Assembly (NCBI GenBank): GCA_019022495.1
Contig: JAFEKR010000003.1
Coordinates: forward strand, 3,844,001 to 3,908,000
Direction of reading: 5' to 3'
Length of the DNA: 64,000 nt
Source: Epichloe hybrida
Lineage: Eukaryota; Ascomycota; Sordariomycetes; Hypocreales; Clavicipitaceae
Shown: piece by piece, positions 58,930-64,000 of the stretch
Position numbering within the stretch: the first letter of the stretch is position 1
Layout of the letters: each line of letters begins with the position of its first letter
The notes under the pieces: model-generated
What the model was told of the DNA's origin: nothing
The model's database searches: none
Seen by the model: only the letters and a program-made list of their open reading frames with translations
Program-made: the position numbers and the translations under genes

Positions 58930-61900
58930 GATGAAAGTTGGAGACTAAATCTTCTCTTGTCGAGGGCAAAGATGGCTTGATGTTAGAATCACCTGGCCAC
59001 TGCGCAAATGAAAAGTTCTCATGCCGAGAAGCCGCACCCGCCAACTGAGGTGTTGGTGAGGAGAAGGGCTCGTGCGGCCCGATGCAGGAACAGGACAAGG
59101 CTTACATGTACCTTACCGTGCGAAGCCGTTGGGAACGGCCAGCAGTGAATCGCGAGGCAAAATTGCCAAGTATGCTGGGGACGGCCAGGGACTCGGTGTC
59201 GGCAGCTCCCTTTTTACCCTTTTATCCTTTGCCTTCGGGGCTCTCACTTTTCCCACTGAAGTCCGTATGTATGGTCCTCCCCTGCGTGCGGGTGAGATGG
59301 GTTGGATGGGCGGGGGACGCCAAAGGGCAAATTCGAGCGAGGCGGTGGCTCAAAGAGCGCAGGAGAGTCGAGACTCTGCCTCCTCGCGCGGAGCAGACGT
59401 GCCGGGGGAGTGCCGGGGGAGTGCCGGGTGAGGGAGGCGCCGTGGTTCGACGTTGGATGGCAGTTGGTAGATTTCCTTTCCTTCGGCCGTGGTCCTGGCA
59501 AACGTCGTCCGTTGGCCAGGTTGAACAGTGAGGGAGTTCTGCAGGACCATCGGCCCCCAGCAGCAGCAACGTAAAGGTCGAATTTAGCGGACGGCAGGGC
59601 TTGGCTTGGCTGGGCTGGGCGGGACTGGGCGGGACTTGGGCTGGACTTGTGGGTGGAGTGGAGTGGAGTCAATGGCGTTTGTCTGGCTCTCCGTTCTAGA
59701 ATTCTCAAGAGTACGTACATTACATGTGTGTAAAAAAAAATTAAAAAAAATTAAAAAAAAATTGCGACATGGACGATGGATTGGATAGTGGATAATTATC
59801 CATCCATTTATCCCGTCGAGTCTACCTACATTCTAATCAGTCTACGGATTACAGTCCACAGTTTCAACAGTCTACGGACTGCAGTCTTCCGGATCCCTTT
59901 CAAGGATCCCTTTCGCTTTGCAGCGCATCTAGCGCCCCCCCCAACGGCTGGTGCCCGACCGATCCATCGAGTCGTCCGTCTACTCCGGACTCTTCACCCA
60001 TTTTCTGAATGTTGACTACTCATTCTGGAGATAGGGGATGCCAAGTTCGCAGCTCGTGGGGAGTCGGGGTTGTGGCACAGGCCAATCGCAGGTCCGAGAA
60101 GCACGAGAGCTGACAGGGCCTGCGAAACCCAATTCATCACATTGCCATCACGGGCTCAAGTTAATTGATACCAGATCTTCTCACTGGCTTTGGTCAATTG
60201 CTTGCATGTTCGTTGTGTGGGAGTCGCCGGGTTTTAGCCAGCGCTTACAGCGCTTGACTGAGTCACGTGCCTTTGGTACACGAAGTGTGACATTTCCAGA
60301 ACATTCCAATGTTGTTTTCTTTTTGTCAAAAAGTCCTCCGTACATGCAGGCAGTGTGTAGCCGAGGTCGAGAAGACCAAGCCAGCGGCCGAGTAGTGAGT
60401 AAAGACTATGTACATCAAAGTCAAGGTTCCGCTACTGTACTTGTTTCAATTCTGAAAATCATGATAAACAGATAGCGCAATGTACCATGAGCGGATATAT
60501 TCAGCGTAATTTGTCAAGTTGCCGGGCGACGTCGAGGATGATGCCGCCGTCTGACTCCAACTCACACGCACACAATGAAGGCAGCAGAATGAAGAGCGAG
60601 TGCCTCGTCTTTGACCACCGTAGACTCATATCAGATGAAAACTTCCGGCCGAAAAAAGGGTGTACTCAAGGTCGACCTCTGCCGTTGGCCGCTTTACACG
60701 CAAGGTTTACCCGAGGCGGAAGATACCGTTCGTCGCGTGTGCCGGGTATACATGTAGAACACCTGAACAGTAGCTGACGCTCTCATTGAATGCTGCCAGT
60801 GCTGGTCACATGTGGCGACCCCGTCCGTCATTGCTGGCTTGACCCCCATTGACCCCTTGGAGCTTCAAAATCGATGATGGCTTCAAAATATGGGTCGCCA
60901 GCAACCACGATGCATAAACCGGGTTCAAAGGAGAGGGAGGGAGAAAGACACCAAGTACTTTTTTTTTTTAATGACGACAAGGTGACGAAATTGGGTTCCA
61001 ATCCCCTCAACTGATGTTTTTTTGTCGCACTGTTGGAAGGATATCATTCCCATCTCATCTCCTCGCTACCAAGTCAATCCATCCATCTGTCGAGAGGAAG
61101 AGAGGAAAACTGCGTGAACAACGTGATGGCCATAACACCAAAGCTCAAGTATTTACAAAGTGCGTTTGCCATCTCGAGAACACGCACCAATCGAATCACG
61201 TCGCCAAAGCTTTCGCAGAGAATGGTTCATTCCAAGGGCGGCAAAAGTGGCGAAGAGGGACAATTCAAAGCGGTGGCAGCATCTCAGTCGTCTCATGAGC
61301 CCAGGTTCGTCCTGTTGTAGTATTTCGTTGCAAGCATACACAATGATGGCGTCTCGGACTAATAAGCTACAAGCCAGGAAAATTCATCGAAACCTCCCAA
61401 AGAAGTGACGAATCGCAAGCTCAAGAACCAAGGGCAAGAGGGGAAAACAGCACAGGGAAATGGAGACGTAAAGAATACCTATCCAAAGAATCGCTTATAA
61501 CTGCTAGGGGTGCGTATTCACCGTTGCATATAGGGGCTCTTCATGTAGAAATATATATGGTAGACAGTAACATACGTTCTGGTCCGAACATCCCCACGTC
61601 CTTTGAGGCCATGGGTGTACGAAGTTGCTGGTGTGTCTCCCACTCTGCCGTACAATGATGAAGTAGGGGGGGGCAGCGAGGAGGCCTGCCGCAGGCGGCC
61701 CCCAGAGGAAAGAACTGAAAGTCTGAAGATATCAGTAAAATTGTCGGCTAGTCACTCAATCCGTCAAATCATCGAATCAGTCAAAAAGTCGGTCAAATCG
61801 TCAGTCGGTCAGTCGGTCAGTCAATCCGTCAAATCGTCGGTTAGTTAAAAAAAACAAAAAAACGGAAGCGGATAATAGTTAGCCCGTGCGGATACCGAAG

Positions 61901-62260
61901 CTTTCTCTGCGCCTCATGATGCCGATAAATTCGGCAGCCATACGGATCCGTACAAGGATCGTGTATATATGTCGCGAAGATCATGTGTCAAAAGTTCTCC
62001 AGTGTGCATCGATGAATGACGTGAAACTTGACTCTCCAAAACATCGATCGCCAATGAGCAGATTCACGACATACCGAGTTGGCATATTTGAGAGGGTCAA
62101 ATGCTTCACAATTCTCTAACCGAATCGACAGCCCGAGAAAGGGCACACAAGATTATTTCTCCAATTGGTATATCAAGGTTGGAGTGGCTCATCCCGTCAC
62201 CGCAAACTGAGCATCTTTGCTCCAACGTCAACATACCGCCCAACCGAAACTATCAACACG
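58930..62260. other. Intergenic region: RhoGEF promoter and gene-free sequence
   Basis: About 3.3 kb without a supported gene. Features are A8T2-type runs at 59733-59761, a GGCTGGGC array near 59605, and a GTCAGTCG/GTCAAATC repeat at 61749-61846. Confidence 0.55.
61749..61846. repeat. Imperfect GTCAGTCG / CGTCAAATC tandem repeat
   Basis: About a dozen short, diverged direct repeats over 100 bases, 400 bases upstream of the cdc37 pseudogene. Confidence 0.75.
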
Positions 62261-63715
62261 GTCGACTACAGTAAATGGGTAAATTTCGCCAGCTATACTG
62301 CCTTCACCAAGCGCCAACTTGCTGGTGCTTGAGGACAAGTTGGAACTCAGCGATGACTCCGATATTGAAGTTCATCCCAATGTTGACAAGAGGTCATTCA
62401 TCAGGGCAAAGCAGAATCAAATTCACGCAGAACGACACCAACGGAAGCTCCAGACCGAGGCACTGAAGTCCGAACGTATTGTCAGCGAGACACTCGCGCA
62501 ACGTCTAGCCCCTTTAAGGTCCTCCATGAAATCACGCTCTGCGGAAGCTCGAACACAAAAAGCCAGGCGATGTTGCATTCCAGACAGCCATGGAGCTGGC
62601 AGTGAGTAAAACTGACGACGATAATCCACCACCACAGCCAGAGGGCGTTTTCAACAATAGCCAGCACCCTCCAACCTACTCAAAAATGATCATGGGTATC
62701 TTGGACGATGTGAATAAGAAACTTGATGACAGGAACATCGAGCGGGCGAAACGCTATGATGCTCTCTTGGCGGAGCTTAGCATACAACTTCAAAACATAC
62801 AGGACCTGCAAAAGGACGTAATTAAAAAACTCAATGGTCTGCAAGAGGAGAATACTATGAAGATTACGAGCGAGAGCTACCATACTGGCTTTGACGGCTC
62901 AAACATAAACAAGGCAACAGCGAACGAGAAATCAAGGGAAGCTCCAAAGCTAGAGCTACTGAATCCAAGCTATGACTTGCACAATGCAGCCGACTAAATA
63001 GGCTTAGCCATAACAGAGGGTTTGTCACAGGATGGTGACAAAGATCCTCGCGCGTCGCCTGCGGCTCTGGCATTCGCAAATATTCGGCATTCCGACTATC
63101 GAGCTAGTCATGCCTATATCTCTTCGCATCCGGAAATCCTTCAGGAGTCCGAGGCAGACGGCCTATCAATCGCGGCCGTTAATACAGCAGTCGCAAATAG
63201 AGACGGCGTGAGCGCGTGACAATAGGTACACCAGGCACTGCTGCTCCAATATTGCCGCGTGCTTGGGCGGGACGGCGTAACGACATTCTTGAAGCACATC
63301 GCCACGCCCGGACATCAGGCGCGCGAGGTCTTTGGAAAAAGACCTTGCCGAGAAGCTTCAGCGGATTCAAGAGCTAGCTGAGACGCAACGAGCTGCGCAG
63401 CGAAGCGAGGGCCATCTTCGAAGCGTCTCCGTCTGAGATGAAAGTGGCACTGGAGAGCGGGTCGATCAACAAGATCAATAAAGTGCTGGGCGCGATGGAT
63501 GTTGTCAAGGCTGAGAATTCGCTTGGCCTCCTCGGTGATGCAAGTTGATGCCTTTGCTCACATTGCCCTCGTGACGGATTTTACCAATATCCGATTTGAA
63601 ACAGGCAGATTGTTTAAACATCGAGAAAGAGGTTATCAACGCCACTACAGAGGAAGGGGAGAAGCGTTTGAAACATATACAAGAACCTACGACCGCAAAT
63701 GCAGAGGATACCTGA
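62261..63715 (+). pseudogene. Decayed copy of cdc37 (Hsp90 co-chaperone)
   Basis: Conceptual translation matches Cdc37 nearly from end to end, but in pieces. VDYSKW at 62261 opens the protein, with ACG where the start ATG is expected. A 53-nt GTAAAT intron leads to DKLELSDDSDIEVHPNVDKR. The frame shifts in an A5 run near 62559, then continues with VAFQTAMELA, TYSKMIMGILDDVNKKL and KITSESYHTGFDGS. Stops follow at 62995, 63217 and 63223 before VHQALLLQYCRVLGRDG and TPGHQAREVF. The frame shifts again near 63340, and about 40 residues are missing before ARAIFEASPSEMK. A last shift precedes DCLNIEKEVINATTEEGEK, ending at 63715. Cdc37 delivers kinases to Hsp90 and is essential, so an intact copy must lie elsewhere. 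The retained intron argues for DNA-level duplication, not retroposition. The intergenic setting is consistent. Confidence 0.9.
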
Positions 63716-64000
63716 TCTAAGAACCGGAACGGCGAGCCCGGGAGCTATATTGCAATTTATTATAAGCTCTGTTTAAAAATATAGGATTGCTTAACACTAC
63801 CTACACCTAACTAAATCTCAAACAGCACCTCTAATAATATCTTAATTGAATGTATTCAGCTATTTTAAGAATCTAAGACATTGCTACCGTAAGCATCCAT
63901 TAGAAGAGCACGCAGAAATTCGTCACTCAAAATTTAATAGCTTTTAGCTTGCGTTGGCCAAGGAGGCAATCCTTCGAACTGGCCGCTGAAGAGGCAATGA
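63716..64000. other. AT-rich tail of the window
   Basis: Downstream of the cdc37 pseudogene the sequence turns AT-rich with many TAA/TTA words. No gene or repeat can be identified. It could be the edge of a transposon-rich or RIP-affected region beyond the window. Confidence 0.4.

Noticed and set aside
1..64000. CRISPR arrays, telomere repeats and secondary-metabolite clusters
   Set aside because: No regularly spaced direct repeats with unique spacers, no TTAGGG arrays, and no synthase, cyclase or NRPS/PKS motifs were seen. The tandem repeats present have no spacers.

Overview
The window is nuclear DNA of a filamentous ascomycete, most likely a sordariomycete and probably of the order Hypocreales. 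The evidence is short spliceosomal introns (53 to 304 nt, with GTAAGT-type donors and GCTAAC-type branch sites), proteins typical of Pezizomycotina (Kin4-type kinase, casein kinase 1, PKA-C, Rom2-type RhoGEF, Pal1, a two-domain DUF8032-like protein), CT-rich leaders, long intergenic regions and one tRNA gene. The genus is inferred, not shown.

Layout, left to right. Positions 1-718 (minus): N-terminal part of a vacuolar Ca2+/H+ exchanger cut by the window edge. 3331-6833 (minus, 3 exons): Kin4-like kinase. 6834-24765: almost 18 kb with no gene I can support; it holds short tandem repeats, AT-rich patches and a 241-bp element with 29-bp terminal inverted repeats (18071-18311). 24766-28174 (plus, 4 exons): polyglutamine-rich DUF8032-like nuclear protein with an 861-nt intron. 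29291-30712 (plus): proline-rich disordered protein. 33356-34691 (plus): casein kinase 1. 36662-38355 (plus): tail-anchored inositol polyphosphate 5-phosphatase. 39168-40574 (minus): PKA catalytic subunit of divergent type. 41908-41995: tRNA-Glu(TTC) with a 16-nt intron. 43284-46777 (plus): GRAM-TBC-EF-hand Rab GAP. 47188-47458 (minus): 71-aa protein. 49805-51899 (plus, 4 exons): Pal1. 52700-53979 (plus): RecA/Rad51-like protein lacking Walker A. 54994-58929 (minus, 3 exons): Rom2-type RhoGEF. 62261-63715 (plus): decayed copy of the Hsp90 co-chaperone gene cdc37.

The genes do not form a biosynthetic cluster. Several belong to cell polarity, membrane traffic and signalling: Pal1, Rom2 (Rho1 and wall integrity), a Gyp2/Mdr1-type Rab GAP, a phosphoinositide 5-phosphatase, PKA, CK1 and Kin4. 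This looks like ordinary core-genome linkage. I found no CRISPR array, no intact transposon and no secondary-metabolite cluster. The observations most worth checking are the cdc37 pseudogene, loss in the PKA of the two glutamates that normally read the P-2 arginine, the inverted-repeat element at 18 kb, the intergenic 9-mer TACTCCGTA, the long alternative intron of the DUF8032-like gene, and a GC-AG intron in the RhoGEF gene.
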